This document shows positions 1 to 5,967 of a stretch of DNA of 5,967 bases, in pieces; the stretch's first letter is position 1, and each line of letters starts with the position of its first letter. The translations under genes and the position numbers were made by a program. Source of the DNA: Mediterranea massiliensis (GTDB taxonomy: Bacteria > Bacteroidota > Bacteroidia > Bacteroidales > Bacteroidaceae). The notes under the pieces are model-generated. The model had not been told where the DNA came from and made no database searches. It saw only the letters and a program-made list of their open reading frames with translations. The DNA lies in contig CATXSD010000154.1 of NCBI GenBank assembly GCA_958402075.1, positions 1 to 5,967 of the forward strand. The letters are read 5' to 3'.

Positions 1-255
1 ATGATGCACGTCAGCCGCGTTACCCTGAACAATGCAGTGGTGGCCCAGTTCGGTCTTTCTGCCAACCACCCGCTGAAACAACGGCTGTTGGAAGCCCTGA
101 AGAACGACTTGCTTTTCACCGACTGCACTGTCAGCCAGCTGGCCGACAAATTCCATTTTTCGGATCCGAGCCATCTGATGCGTTTCTTCAAGCAGCAGAC
201 CGGTAAAACCTGCTCCCAATATCTGTCGGACTATAAAAATGGGGTGTACGAATGA
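1..255 (+). CDS. AraC-family transcriptional regulator, C-terminal fragment (5' end outside window)
   Basis: This is the DNA-binding end of an AraC/XylS-type regulator. The frame is open from the first base, so the ATG ATG at the window edge is probably internal and the true start lies upstream. The visible 84 residues hold the end of the first helix-turn-helix (HVSRVTLNNAVVAQFG), the linker helix (KQRLLEALKNDLLF), and the complete second helix-turn-helix: TVSQLADKFHFSDPSHLMRF followed by FKQQTGKTCSQYL. The pattern of IA..F.FSD.SH..RFFK..TG....YL is the AraC family signature. An AraC domain is about 100 residues, so some 15-20 residues of it and any sensing domain are missing. Target genes and ligand cannot be deduced. 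The gene points towards the outer-membrane protein gene and ends 86 bases before that gene's stop codon, so the two are convergent and not one operon. The family call is firm; a link to the neighbouring system is not shown. Confidence 0.88.
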   Translation: MMHVSRVTLNNAVVAQFGLSANHPLKQRLLEALKNDLLFTDCTVSQLADKFHFSDPSHLMRFFKQQTGKTCSQYLSDYKNGVYE

Positions 256-341
256 TGTAAGGCAATGCCGGACGGTGGTTCTTATAATTGTACATGACTT
301 TTACATTCTACAGAAAAATAGATTTTATGATTGATAATGGA
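256..341. other. Convergent intergenic gap, no clear terminator
   Basis: These 86 bases separate the stop codons of the AraC-family gene (+) and the outer-membrane protein gene (-). I looked for a GC-rich stem followed by a T run on either strand and found none. The AT-rich stretch around 300-335 has only weak, imperfect pairing. Transcription may end by another mechanism or further downstream. Confidence 0.5.
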
Positions 342-2915
342 TTACAGTGTCATTGCAAGCGTGAACAGTAGTTCACGTCCACGCAGTTTGTAATTATAGC
401 TGTAGGTATTGATAGAATTGTATATCGTATAGCTATATGAATCTTGGTTTAACGCGTTTTGCAAGCTCAGATTAAACCTGAAAGCCTTGAACAGCCAGGT
501 TATGTCAAAATCAAGCAGGCCCGTTGTTTTACTCTGATTCTCGCTCAGATCCTTTTTCACGATGTCTGATGAAGCGGACAAGATGAGAGAGTGTATCGGT
601 GTGACTTTTAATGAGATTTTATGTACCTGCGACCAATAACTTCTCTTGATGTCCTCATAACTCAAGAAAGTTTTGCTTATTTCACCGGAATAGTCCAATT
701 CGACATATTTGCAGGGCTGCGAGGTCACTGTCGGGGAAATGCCGACACTTTGCCAAGAATAGGTCGTGAGCAAGTTGTTCTGCTCTGCCTGCTGCTGTCT
801 CCATATATACAGTCCATTTAATGAAATTTTTGTCTTGATGGATTCAATTTGTTTGGTAATGCCCAGTTGTGCCGTTGTGTTATGGGTATTGTTGGGCATG
901 TACAGGTAAGTCGACCGAATCAAGTCTGATGCTACCTTTTGGGATGTCAGCAGATTGCTGTGCTCACGTTGGTACATGATGTCAGCATTTACAAACCACA
1001 TGTCCAATGGTATCTTATAGTCATAGTGCAGGTTTGCCATTAACGATTGATTGTCCTGCAGAATGCCGGAACTGATTTTTTGAGTTGTGTTGTCCGTCTG
1101 CACCGGGGATGTCAGAAAGTCCAGGATGTCCCCAAAGTTTCGTGTATAGGCTACTTGCGTTCTGAATGCAGAACGGCTGCTGAATTTATAGTTGAAATAA
1201 ATTCCGGGACATACGGAAAAGAAGCTGAATTTATCTTTTTCATTCTGTATGTGGTTCCTGTTGTAGATGTAATCCATCCGCATCGGTACGTCGGCCCGAA
1301 AGACATATATGCGTTTCGGATGGGTATATTCATACCGCGGAGCAAAAGCAACACTCAATTTACCTCCTGTCATGTCGTTCTTATTGTCTGTATTGTCCCG
1401 GCAGGACCGTAAATCTGTTTGCATTTTATCTGCCGAATAGTTCAGTGACAGTGGAAGATAAAAACGTGAGTTCTTGAAATCATAAATCGCAGACAGGAGA
1501 TTCTTGGTCTGAAAGCTCAAGCTGTTTGCACGCTGATGAATGTCGTTTCCTTCGTTTGTGACAGTCAGCCTGACTTGTGGCGTGTTGAATAACAGCACGG
1601 ATGATGACAGCCTCCAGCGCAGTTTCTTCCTGCGCCAGCTATATGAAAAATTATTTCCTACATAGTAGTCACGCATGGTCTGTTGCTGCATAAGTGCCTG
1701 GCCGTTTTCCGTAGTCGGCAAGTCGTTGCGTAGGAATGTGGCCTTGCCAAATAGAGAATTGTTAAGATAGCTTGTCGATGCATTGTTTTTATAAACGATG
1801 GAGAAACTGGGGGCATGACTGGCGGACAGCGAATTTATACCTTGGTCGATGATTATATTCTCATCTCCGTCATAGAAGTTGCGTTGGATGTCATAATCAT
1901 AGTGGCTTTTGGAATAGCTGTAATCGACGTTTCCCCGCAAGGTGGCTGTTTCTGTTGTTTTTTGGATAAAATTGACTGAAAACATGCGTTCGGAAGGTGA
2001 GGCATACCGGTCTTGGTCCAGCGGTGGAGTGGAAGCCGATAGATTGCCCATCAGTTTTTCTGCCTTGGACTCTTCTTCGATTCCCCCGAAAAGGGAAGTT
2101 ACTTCATCTGAAGCGAATGAATGTACGTTCCCGATTTTCAATGTGGCAATGGTCTGGAACTTGGGCTTGAAAAGCATGCCGGCCCCGCTTGCCTGATATA
2201 GCCAGTCGTCACCATACCCGACAGAGCCTTCGTACGTTCCAATGGGTTTAAAACGTGCGTTGTTGTTCAGGTGGATGTTTATGGCCACGTCATCTGAAAA
2301 GATATCCTTATTCATGTTGATGGCCTGATGGTTGTTCAGCACCTGAACCGAATTTACATACGAGGCAGGTATATTGGTGGTCGCTATGTTATATTTCCCG
2401 CCAAGCAAATCCAGGCCGTCAATGTAAAAGTTTGAGATATCTTTCCCCAGGTACTTGATGTTGCCTGACTTTTCCACGTCGATGCCCGGAAGTTTTTTCA
2501 GGGCGTCTTTCAATGTATAGTCACTTTGGGTGGTGTATGCAGAAAGATGAAAGGACAAGGTATCGCCGCGCTGGTAGATGGCCGGGGCCTTTACGACCAC
2601 TTCTTTCAATTCCGTCGCTTTTTCTTTCATGGTAATGTTGCAGGTCTGGGACATATTCAAGATTTCGTTTTCCACAGATTCATATCCCATCGATTCGGCC
2701 ATCAGCTTGACTTTTTTTGAGCCTGTATGAAAGGCAACATTAAAATGTCCCTTGTCAGAAATTGCATAGGCAATGACGGTGCTGTCCGCAGAAATTTTGA
2801 TGATCGCACCGTCGATGCCTGCGCCGGAAACATCTCTAAGCATTCCTTCTACCCAGCTTTGAGAATAAGCGATGCCTGTAATAACGCAAAATAATATACT
2901 GAAGAATAAACGCAT
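342..2915 (-). CDS. TonB-receptor-like outer-membrane beta-barrel protein with carboxypeptidase-regulatory-like domain
   Basis: Predicted outer-membrane protein of 857 residues. Residues 1-19 are a Sec signal peptide (MRLFFSILFCVITGIAYSQ). Residues about 22-97 form a carboxypeptidase-regulatory-like beta-sandwich, as is common at the front of Bacteroidota TonB-dependent receptors. ELKEVVVKAP (103-111) resembles the linker that precedes the plug in such receptors. Residues about 112-217 are plug-like, with LKDALKKLPGIDV (135-147), GNIKYLGKDISNFYIDGLDL and SVQVLNNHQAI. The rest is rich in alternating aromatic strands, as in a 20-plus-strand barrel. It is shorter than SusC proteins (about 1000 residues) and no SusD gene is adjacent, so it is not a standard glycan-uptake pair. 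The start is ATG at 2915; a TTG two codons upstream would add only two residues before the signal peptide. It lies 10 bases after the GLPGLI gene, surely in the same transcript. The cargo is unknown, and true TonB dependence is inferred only from architecture. Confidence 0.85.
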   Translation of the reverse strand: MRLFFSILFCVITGIAYSQSWVEGMLRDVSGAGIDGAIIKISADSTVIAYAISDKGHFNVAFHTGSKKVKLMAESMGYESVENEILNMSQTCNITMKEKATELKEVVVKAPAIYQRGDTLSFHLSAYTTQSDYTLKDALKKLPGIDVEKSGNIKYLGKDISNFYIDGLDLLGGKYNIATTNIPASYVNSVQVLNNHQAINMNKDIFSDDVAINIHLNNNARFKPIGTYEGSVGYGDDWLYQASGAGMLFKPKFQTIATLKIGNVHSFASDEVTSLFGGIEEESKAEKLMGNLSASTPPLDQDRYASPSERMFSVNFIQKTTETATLRGNVDYSYSKSHYDYDIQRNFYDGDENIIIDQGINSLSASHAPSFSIVYKNNASTSYLNNSLFGKATFLRNDLPTTENGQALMQQQTMRDYYVGNNFSYSWRRKKLRWRLSSSVLLFNTPQVRLTVTNEGNDIHQRANSLSFQTKNLLSAIYDFKNSRFYLPLSLNYSADKMQTDLRSCRDNTDNKNDMTGGKLSVAFAPRYEYTHPKRIYVFRADVPMRMDYIYNRNHIQNEKDKFSFFSVCPGIYFNYKFSSRSAFRTQVAYTRNFGDILDFLTSPVQTDNTTQKISSGILQDNQSLMANLHYDYKIPLDMWFVNADIMYQREHSNLLTSQKVASDLIRSTYLYMPNNTHNTTAQLGITKQIESIKTKISLNGLYIWRQQQAEQNNLLTTYSWQSVGISPTVTSQPCKYVELDYSGEISKTFLSYEDIKRSYWSQVHKISLKVTPIHSLILSASSDIVKKDLSENQSKTTGLLDFDITWLFKAFRFNLSLQNALNQDSYSYTIYNSINTYSYNYKLRGRELLFTLAMTL

Positions 2916-2925
2916 AGTCAAATTT

Positions 2926-3756
2926 TCATTCTAATTCCAAGGGAGTGTAACCATTGGGGCGAATCCGCAACTGAACACCGTTGATAAGGATGGAGCTTTT
3001 CCCTTCTTCATCCTTTTGCACCGTCATATCACTGATGGATTCCAGTGGAATGTTTGTCATGGGGTCCTCTTCAAATTTGTTCTTGCTTTTGACAAACTTG
3101 TCTCTTTCTACGGTCACTATGTTGGGTATATCCGGCAAAGCTATTGGCAATGTGCCCTTGCGGAAAGTGATGGCTTCAAAACGGTGTATGTTCTCCGTAT
3201 CATGAGCCAGCATTACGAGCCCGGGAAGGCCGCAAAATTTCCAAGGGCCGTAAGTGGTCGGTATTTCCGGTGCGTACCATACAATCCATTTCCTTCCTCC
3301 GTATTCACCCGTTGCTTTTTTGCAGACGTAACCACAGACGGTATCGGTTTCATTGCCCAAGCTCCACTGTATCGGACGGAGTTTTTCCTTGTACATATAA
3401 TAGTCCGGCGGTATTACACTGTAAACAGACATTTCCCCTTGCGGATGGTTCTGCAATACCGTCTGGTCGAAAAACAAACTGTTTTTTATTTTCCGCATCC
3501 GGTATTTTTTTATATCCTCGTCGGAAGCATGGGGGCTGGCGTTGACAGAATCGGACTGGAATGCCGTGTAATCTATAAAGCAGGAGCAATCACGTCCTAT
3601 CTGTAAAATAGTCGTATAGGTATCCGTAATGGATTTTGAATTTGTCACCCGATATTCGTAAAGACATTCATAATCTGTGGGGAACGTGTCGTTTTGTTGT
3701 GCGGACAATGACAAGGAAAGTCCCAGACCTGCACTGAGAATTAAAAGATGTTTCAT
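2926..3756 (-). CDS. GLPGLI family periplasmic protein
   Basis: Exported protein of 276 residues belonging to the GLPGLI family, named for its best conserved motif. Here the motif reads GPWKFCGLPGLV (170-181), preceded by the family-typical GGRKWIVWYAPEIP (153-166). Residues 1-20 are a signal peptide (MKHLLILSAG, then a Leu/Ser-rich core, ending SAQ). There is no Cys lipobox, so a soluble periplasmic location is likely. The mature part has six cysteines (31, 57, 59, 141, 145, 175), three of them in or near the conserved core. The start is ATG at 3756; the longer reading from a TTG at 3762 adds only Met-Tyr before a complete signal peptide. The gene is first in an operon with the outer-membrane barrel gene, a pairing often seen in Bacteroidota and suggesting a partner or accessory role at the envelope. 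No biochemical function is established for the family as far as I know. Family call is firm; role is open. Confidence 0.9.
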   Translation of the reverse strand: MKHLLILSAGLGLSLSLSAQQNDTFPTDYECLYEYRVTNSKSITDTYTTILQIGRDCSCFIDYTAFQSDSVNASPHASDEDIKKYRMRKIKNSLFFDQTVLQNHPQGEMSVYSVIPPDYYMYKEKLRPIQWSLGNETDTVCGYVCKKATGEYGGRKWIVWYAPEIPTTYGPWKFCGLPGLVMLAHDTENIHRFEAITFRKGTLPIALPDIPNIVTVERDKFVKSKNKFEEDPMTNIPLESISDMTVQKDEEGKSSILINGVQLRIRPNGYTPLELE

Positions 3757-3845
3757 ATACAATAAGTTTTATGGGGTTAATATCTGTTTATGGTTATTTC
3801 TATTGAACGTATTTTCATCAGAATATTCGCATTACTTTTTTTGCG

Positions 3846-3876
3846 CAAAGGTATCGGGGCTGTGACAGACTGGAAA
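3846..3876 (-). promoter_or_regulatory. Predicted promoter of the GLPGLI/barrel operon
   Basis: Read on the minus strand, TTTC (3876-3873), 19 bases, then TACCTTTG (3853-3846). The Bacteroidota consensus is TTTG, 19-21 bases, TAnnTTTG, so the -7 box is a perfect match and the -33 box differs by one base. Transcription would begin near 3840, giving an untranslated leader of roughly 80-85 bases before the ATG at 3756. Confidence 0.6.
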
Positions 3877-3878
3877 AA

Positions 3879-3889
3879 ATAATCATTAT
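3879..3889. repeat. Palindrome ATAAT-C-ATTAT next to the left-facing promoter
   Basis: Perfect 5-base arms around a central C, overlapping or lying just upstream of the predicted -33 element of the GLPGLI operon promoter. The position fits an operator, but so short an AT-rich palindrome could arise by chance. Confidence 0.35.
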
Positions 3890-3914
3890 CCTATTCTTAT
3901 GGAATTATTATTAA

Positions 3915-3936
3915 AATATTATGGCCGAATAATATT
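3915..3936. repeat. Inverted repeat AATATTAT / ATAATATT
   Basis: Perfect 8-base arms (3915-3922 and 3929-3936) separated by GGCCGA. It lies about 37 bases upstream of the right-facing -7 box and about 60 bases upstream of the left-facing one, a usual location for a regulator site. Its AT-rich arms suit a DNA-binding dimer better than a terminator stem. Confidence 0.45.
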
Positions 3937-3947
3937 GCCCCGGCCAT
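3921..3947. repeat. Inverted repeat ATGGCCG / CGGCCAT
   Basis: Perfect 7-base GC-rich arms (3921-3927 and 3941-3947) separated by 13 bases. It shares its left arm with the spacer of the 3915-3936 repeat, so the two foldings or binding modes exclude each other. Function is not shown. Confidence 0.4.
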
Positions 3948-3972
3948 GCTGTCCATTCCATTCAATTTGCCC

Positions 3973-3980
3973 TATATTTG
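3973..3980 (+). promoter_or_regulatory. Predicted -7 box of the histidine kinase operon
   Basis: TATATTTG matches the Bacteroidota -7 consensus TAnnTTTG exactly and ends four bases before the ATG at 3985. Transcription would therefore begin at or very near that ATG, giving a leaderless or very short-leader message. This position argues against translation starting at the upstream ATG (3946). No good TTTG -33 box is seen 19-21 bases upstream, which would fit a promoter needing an activator, or a chance match. Confidence 0.5.
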
Positions 3981-3984
3981 CATC

Positions 3985-5427
3985 ATGGAAAAAAGAATCA
4001 AAATACTGAATTACCTGACAGTCATTGTCATCGTGTTATTTGCCATCGTGCAGGGCAAATGGCTTTATTCCCGATACAAGTACACGGTACAAACCTGTGC
4101 GGATACACTTTACAGCCGTGTATTCGAGTCCGTTGATGAATACAACAAGGTGCGTCAGAGTGCGGCCAACAACGAAATTGCCGTTGAATATACGACCAGA
4201 CGGTTTGTAAGAGGAGATACTGAGATGTTTTTATTTGATATCTATACGGCAGATATGCGCCGGTGTCCGGCAATTGATTCACTTTCGGCTGACTTGTTTT
4301 CCCGAATATATGAAACGCAACACCCTGACTGGCTGGATAGAGAAGTGCAAGTGATTGTTGTCAAACAGGATCGGAAAGAGTCGGAGGTGCTTGATGCGAT
4401 AGAACGCAGCTGTCTGAACAGACGGTTTCCTTTTTCAGTTGAGAAACTCGACACGGTGATGCGGTCCAACGATATCAGGCTCGATACCATTTTCACCGAG
4501 ACGGCAGATTCGATAGTCTGGGAATCTTCCCGTACGGAATGGGGTTCGCTGTTCCATCCTGTACACTCCATAACCTATCCCTACGACATTCTGGGTAAGA
4601 AGCTGGTACGAATGGATTGCCCGATTGCGTTGCCGCTGATTATAAGAGAAATGTCGGATATTCTGTTCTTTTCATTCGCCTTATCTGTTTTATTGGTTGT
4701 TTGCCTTGTTGCACAAATTGCCACGATCCGCAAACAGCGTAAAATAGAAAATCTCCGGTCAGACTTTATACAAACCATGATTCACGAACTGAAACGTCCG
4801 ATTGCAACGCTCAAGATGTGTGTCTCCTATATGGGCAATGAACGGCTTATGAAAGACATTGCGGGCCGGCAAATGGTCGTTGCAGATTCCCATACGGCAT
4901 TGGACAGCCTGTCTGCTTTGTTTTCCAAACTGAGGGATCTGACTTTCAGCAAGTCAACCGAGATACCGCTTCATCTTTCAGCGTTCAGCCTGCGCGATTT
5001 GCTGGATGCGTGTATCCATAAACTGAATGTGCCGGGCGACAAGCATGTCCGTATCGTTGTTCTTCCCCACGAGGATATGATTGTCACTGCTGACAGGATG
5101 CACATGATTAACATTATCGACAATCTGCTGGAGAATGCAGTAAAATATTCGCGCGAAAAGGCTGAAATCGAAATAGATTACCGGAAATGTGACAATGACC
5201 ACGTCCGTATCTCAGTTAAAGACGATGGCTTGGGCATTCCCAAATCGGAACAAGGACATGTTTTTGAGAAATTCTATCGTGGGCGGGTTGGCTTTGAAAA
5301 AGACATAGCAGGCATGGGGCTCGGACTGGCTTATGTCCGCATGCTTGTTGAAGCACACCGGGGTAATATACGCATGGAAAGTGAGCTGAATCATGGAAGT
5401 ACTTTTATTATAGAGTTACCACAATGA
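3985..5427 (+). CDS. Membrane sensor histidine kinase of a two-component system
   Basis: Kinase of 480 residues that senses a periplasmic signal and passes phosphate to the adjacent response regulator. Transmembrane segment 1 is at about 7-24, a periplasmic domain of about 195 residues follows, and segment 2 is at about 226-247. The dimerisation/phosphoacceptor motif FIQTMIHELKRPI has His267. The ATPase shows the N box (IDNLLENAVKYS, with Asn380 and Asn384), the G1 box DDGLGIP (413-419), the F box region FEKFYRG, and the G2 box GMGLGL (443-448). All catalytic motifs look intact. There is no HAMP or PAS domain: segment 2 runs into the His domain in about 20 residues. The periplasmic part is not a sensor I can name and carries Cys38, 94, 143 and 212. 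I chose ATG 3985 over ATG 3946 because the extra 13 residues contain the promoter-like TATATTTG, and MEKRIK gives a normal charged lead into segment 1. The signal is unknown. Confidence 0.92.
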   Translation: MEKRIKILNYLTVIVIVLFAIVQGKWLYSRYKYTVQTCADTLYSRVFESVDEYNKVRQSAANNEIAVEYTTRRFVRGDTEMFLFDIYTADMRRCPAIDSLSADLFSRIYETQHPDWLDREVQVIVVKQDRKESEVLDAIERSCLNRRFPFSVEKLDTVMRSNDIRLDTIFTETADSIVWESSRTEWGSLFHPVHSITYPYDILGKKLVRMDCPIALPLIIREMSDILFFSFALSVLLVVCLVAQIATIRKQRKIENLRSDFIQTMIHELKRPIATLKMCVSYMGNERLMKDIAGRQMVVADSHTALDSLSALFSKLRDLTFSKSTEIPLHLSAFSLRDLLDACIHKLNVPGDKHVRIVVLPHEDMIVTADRMHMINIIDNLLENAVKYSREKAEIEIDYRKCDNDHVRISVKDDGLGIPKSEQGHVFEKFYRGRVGFEKDIAGMGLGLAYVRMLVEAHRGNIRMESELNHGSTFIIELPQ

Positions 5428-5967
5428 ATAAAAATGAAATACATATTTTGCTGGTCGATGATGACAGGCAGAACTCATTGCTTTTGAAACGTTTCCTGGA
5501 GCTCGAAGGATACTCGGTAACCTACGCTTCCGATGGGGCTGCGGCATGGGAAATGTATAACCGGCAACATCCCGACTTGATATTGCTGGATGTGAACATG
5601 CCTGTAATGAACGGATTCGAACTTGCACAGAAAATCCGTGAAACGGATAGTGAGGTATTCCTGTTTTTCCTGACTGACCGTACGGAAAAGGCAGACCGGT
5701 TGAAGGGCTTCCACTTGAAAGGCAACGACTATATTCCCAAACCCTTTTATCCTGAAGAGCTGATTGCGAGAATTGACGAACGGTTTGAAAACAGGAAAGT
5801 TGATGTTCAATGCCGCTATGTGATTGGGAAAACATTATTTGACAGCCAGAATTCAACGGTCACATACAATGGGATTCCCCGTAATCTATCGGCGCGTCAG
5901 ACAGATATTTTGGTCCTGTTGTCACGAAGTGCCGGCATACTGGTGACGCGGGATGAAATTCTGACTC
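5424..5967 (+). CDS. OmpR-family response regulator (3' end outside window)
   Basis: DNA-binding partner of the kinase. The first 181 residues are visible; the family is usually about 225-235 residues, so some 50 C-terminal residues lie beyond the window. The receiver domain (1 to about 120) has the acidic cluster DDD (12-14), phosphoacceptor Asp56 in LLDVNMP, switch Thr84, and Lys106 in YIPKPF. The winged-helix output domain begins near 132, with LSARQTDILVLLSRSAGILV and RDEIL as in OmpR/PhoB proteins; the recognition helix is not in view. The ATG overlaps the kinase stop codon as ATGA (5424-5427), so the two are co-transcribed and probably translationally coupled. The residue after the switch Thr is Asp85 where Ala or Gly is usual. 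Likely targets are the divergent GLPGLI/barrel operon and perhaps its own promoter, inferred from layout only. Confidence 0.93.
   Translation, partial: MNKNEIHILLVDDDRQNSLLLKRFLELEGYSVTYASDGAAAWEMYNRQHPDLILLDVNMPVMNGFELAQKIRETDSEVFLFFLTDRTEKADRLKGFHLKGNDYIPKPFYPEELIARIDERFENRKVDVQCRYVIGKTLFDSQNSTVTYNGIPRNLSARQTDILVLLSRSAGILVTRDEILT

Larger units (their letters stand above)
3757..3984. promoter_or_regulatory. Divergent regulatory region between the GLPGLI/barrel operon and the two-component operon
   Basis: This 228-base AT-rich spacer serves both operons. It holds no protein gene of convincing length. It contains a Bacteroidota-type promoter facing left (-7 at 3846-3853), one facing right (-7 at 3973-3980), a palindrome at 3879-3889, and two overlapping perfect inverted repeats within 3915-3947. 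Such a shared spacer fits control of one or both operons by the response regulator encoded to the right, but binding is inferred. Confidence 0.6.

Noticed and set aside
256..341. Rho-independent bidirectional terminator between the convergent genes
   Set aside because: Only weak imperfect pairing is present, with no GC-rich stem and adjoining T run.
1047..1412. 121-residue open frame on the + strand inside the barrel gene
   Set aside because: Antisense shadow within a continuous 857-codon gene, without domain or start signals.
342..2915. Assignment as SusC of a polysaccharide utilisation locus
   Set aside because: No SusD, glycoside hydrolase or hybrid two-component regulator is adjacent, and the protein is short for SusC.
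3016..3606. 196-residue open frame on the + strand opposite the GLPGLI gene
   Set aside because: It is fully antisense to a gene with signal peptide and family motif, has no recognisable domain or start context, and its composition is that of a shadow frame.
3757..3762. TTG start for the GLPGLI gene (and likewise TTG at 2921 for the barrel gene)
   Set aside because: Each adds two residues ahead of a complete signal peptide that begins with ATG; there is no ribosome-binding evidence for either TTG.
3946..3984. Longer kinase start at ATG 3946
   Set aside because: The extension would run through the TATATTTG promoter-like box and put 13 extra residues before a normal membrane-anchor start.
5416..5856. 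146-residue open frame on the - strand opposite the response regulator
   Set aside because: The opposing strand encodes an intact receiver domain with all key residues; this frame has no recognisable motif.
3985..5967. Naming the two-component pair rprX/rprY
   Set aside because: The general topology is similar, but I cannot confirm orthology from memory, and many Bacteroidales paralogues share this layout.
1..5967. CRISPR array, tRNA/rRNA gene, insertion sequence or long direct repeats
   Set aside because: No regularly spaced repeats, tRNA-like cloverleaf, transposase motif or terminal repeats were seen; almost all bases are accounted for by five genes.

Overview
The window looks like chromosomal DNA from a Bacteroidales bacterium, most likely a gut Bacteroides, Phocaeicola, Parabacteroides or relative. 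The support is a GLPGLI-family periplasmic protein paired with a TonB-receptor-like outer-membrane protein (a pairing typical of Bacteroidota), -7 promoter elements of the Bacteroidota form TAnnTTTG, AT-rich gene starts without a clear Shine-Dalgarno sequence, and a Bacteroidota-style sensor kinase without a HAMP domain. Species cannot be assigned from the sequence alone.

Layout: (1) bases 1-255 (+) are the C-terminal end of an AraC-family regulator cut by the window edge. (2) 256-341 is a short convergent gap with no clear terminator. (3) 342-2915 (-) encodes an 857-residue outer-membrane protein with an N-terminal carboxypeptidase-regulatory-like domain, a plug-like domain and a long beta-barrel. 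(4) 2926-3756 (-) encodes a 276-residue exported GLPGLI-family protein, placed upstream of the barrel gene in the same operon with 10 bases between them. (5) 3757-3984 is a divergent regulatory region with a promoter-like element on each strand and several perfect inverted repeats. (6) 3985-5427 (+) encodes a 480-residue membrane sensor histidine kinase. (7) 5424 to the window end (+) encodes an OmpR-type response regulator that overlaps the kinase gene by 4 bases and is cut by the window edge.

The likely working unit is a two-component system reading a periplasmic signal and controlling, through the shared 228-base region, an operon for one periplasmic and one outer-membrane protein. The layout suggests an envelope-sensing or uptake/repair module, but neither the signal nor the cargo can be read from the sequence. 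The GLPGLI family has no firmly established biochemical role, so this four-gene module is the most plausible candidate here for an under-described system. Tentative start codons (ATG at 2915, 3756 and 3985) are chosen over longer alternatives for the reasons given in each entry.
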